Below are positions 5,537 to 6,463 of a DNA stretch of 6,463 bases, one piece after another (position 1 is the stretch's first letter; each line of letters begins with the position of its first letter). This DNA comes from Anaerolineae bacterium. Its GTDB lineage: Bacteria > Chloroflexota > Anaerolineae > Anaerolineales > Anaerolineaceae. Under the pieces are notes generated by a model. The model did not search any database and was not told where the DNA came from. It saw nothing but the letters and a program-made list of their open reading frames with translations. The position numbers and the translations under genes are program-made. Where the stretch lies: the NCBI GenBank assembly GCA_016213455.1, contig JACRAG010000227.1:1-6463 (forward strand). The letters are read 5' to 3'.

Positions 5537-6463
5537 ATGACCCCCATTCGAACGATCATCATGGGCGCTGCGGGACGTGACTTCCACAATTTCAACGTCT
5601 TTTTCCGCGACAATGCAGACTACGAAGTCGTGGCTTTCACTGCCACGCAGATCCCCAATATTGATGGGCGGAAATATCCGGCTGAACTGGCTGGAAAACT
5701 GTATCCGCAGGGTATCGCCATTTACCCCGAGAGCGATCTGGTTTCCCTGATTCGCGAGAAGAAAGCCGACCAGGTTGTGTTTGCATACAGTGATGTGCCC
5801 CACGAGTATGTCATGCACAAAGCCTCGATCGTGATGGCAGCCGGCGCGGATTTCCGCCTGATGGGCCCTGGAACCACACAGATCAAGTCCACCAAGCCGG
5901 TTGTGTCGGTTTGCGCAGTGCGCACGGGTTCCGGCAAGAGCCAGACCACCCGCCGTGTCTCCTTGATCCTGCGCGAGATGGGCTACAAAGTAGCCGCCAT
6001 TCGCCATCCCATGCCCTATGGCGACCTGGTCAAACAGGCTGTGCAGCGCTTTGCCGATTACAGCGACCTGGACAAACATGAGTGCACCATCGAAGAGCGC
6101 GAGGAATACGAACCGCACCTGGATAACGGCGTGATCGTGTACGCCGGTGTGGATTATGAAAAGATCCTGCGCCAGGCCGAACAGGAAGTGGACATTGTGC
6201 TTTGGGACGGCGGCAACAATGACTTCTCGTTCTACAAGTCAGACCTGGCGATTGTGGTTGCCGATCCGCACCGCCCCGGTCACGAGATGACCTACCATCC
6301 TGGTGAGACCAATATCCGCCTGGCAGATGTGTTTGTGATCAACAAGGTGGATACGGCTTCACCCGAGAACGTGATTAAGGTACGCAACAACTTGTATGCT
6401 GCCAACCCCAACGCGTTGATCATCGAAGGCGCTTACCCGCTCATCGTTGAAGATCCTGCGGCG
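5537..6463 (+). CDS. COG2403-type predicted GTPase / cyclic 2,3-diphosphoglycerate synthetase-like protein, N-terminal part (3' end outside window)
   Basis: The frame is open for 309 codons to the right edge with no stop. The protein opens with a Rossmann-like domain (about 4-115): RTIIMGAAGRDFHNFNV (5-21), AFTATQIPNIDGRKYP (33-48), and FAYSDVPHEYVMHKAS (82-97). A P-loop NTPase domain follows: VCAVRTGSGKSQTTRR (125-140), a Walker A-like loop with Lys134-Ser135, then IRHPMPYGDL (155-164), WDGGNND (223-229) as a likely Mg/Walker B segment, DPHRPGHE (243-250) and NKVD (269-272), the usual guanine-specificity motif. I recognise this as the family filed as a predicted GTPase (COG2403) and often named cyclic 2,3-diphosphoglycerate synthetase after methanogen proteins. 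In bacteria the reaction is not established to my knowledge. No signal peptide or membrane segment is visible. ATG 5537 follows AAGGAG (5519-5524) by 12 bases, somewhat long, but the conserved N-terminus begins right there. No clear promoter lies in the 40 bases after the argS terminator. Family membership is firm; function is tentative. Confidence 0.85.
   Translation, partial: MTPIRTIIMGAAGRDFHNFNVFFRDNADYEVVAFTATQIPNIDGRKYPAELAGKLYPQGIAIYPESDLVSLIREKKADQVVFAYSDVPHEYVMHKASIVMAAGADFRLMGPGTTQIKSTKPVVSVCAVRTGSGKSQTTRRVSLILREMGYKVAAIRHPMPYGDLVKQAVQRFADYSDLDKHECTIEEREEYEPHLDNGVIVYAGVDYEKILRQAEQEVDIVLWDGGNNDFSFYKSDLAIVVADPHRPGHEMTYHPGETNIRLADVFVINKVDTASPENVIKVRNNLYAANPNALIIEGAYPLIVEDPAA

Noticed and set aside
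5447..6118. Reverse-strand open frame of 223 codons at the right end
   Set aside because: It is antisense to the well-conserved forward P-loop protein gene and runs through the argS terminator; it has no recognisable motifs.
1..6463. CRISPR arrays, insertion sequences, attachment sites, rRNA or tRNA genes
   Set aside because: No regularly spaced repeats, transposase-like frames, terminal inverted repeats or RNA gene signatures were seen on either strand.

Overview
This window is a compact, all-forward-strand stretch of housekeeping chromosome. GC is moderately high, intergenic gaps are short, and no mobile elements, CRISPR arrays or tRNA/rRNA genes were seen. The gene order (yvcK-like end, gap, pgk, rpsT, argS, cyclic-2,3-diphosphoglycerate-synthetase-like P-loop protein) and the protein sequences suggest a bacterium of the Chloroflexota, probably Anaerolineae. 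That assignment is an inference from sequence impression, not from a database search.

Layout: (1) 1-605, the C-terminal part of a YvcK/CofD-like gluconeogenesis factor, cut by the window's left edge. (2) 606-743, a leader for gap with a perfect TATAAT box, a Rex-like half-site (TTGTGAA) just upstream of it, two small hairpins and a strong Shine-Dalgarno. (3) 744-1796, gap (GAPDH). (4) 1797-1956, a spacer with a long terminator-like hairpin. (5) 1957-3132, pgk. (6) 3133-3258, a 13-bp-stem terminator followed directly by a near-consensus promoter for rpsT. (7) 3259-3525, rpsT (S20), starting at UUG. (8) 3526-3684, a structured spacer with two hairpins and a classical terminator. (9) 3685-5454, argS, for which the start at 3685 is preferred over 3652. 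(10) 5463-5496, the argS terminator. (11) 5537 to the window end, the first 309 residues of a COG2403-type predicted GTPase, often annotated as cyclic 2,3-diphosphoglycerate synthetase. It has no stop codon inside the window.

Functionally, gap and pgk catalyse consecutive steps of lower glycolysis/gluconeogenesis, and YvcK homologues are needed for normal growth on gluconeogenic carbon in Bacillus. The last gene belongs to a family named after a phosphoglycerate-derived metabolite, so a loose triose-phosphate theme surrounds two translation genes (rpsT, argS). Terminators after gap, pgk, rpsT and argS suggest mostly separate transcription units rather than one operon. The least understood item is the terminal P-loop protein. 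The other points worth a second look are the GAPDH coenzyme-pocket substitution, the possible Rex-type control of gap, and the UUG start of rpsT. No novel defence, mobile or RNA-guided system is visible.
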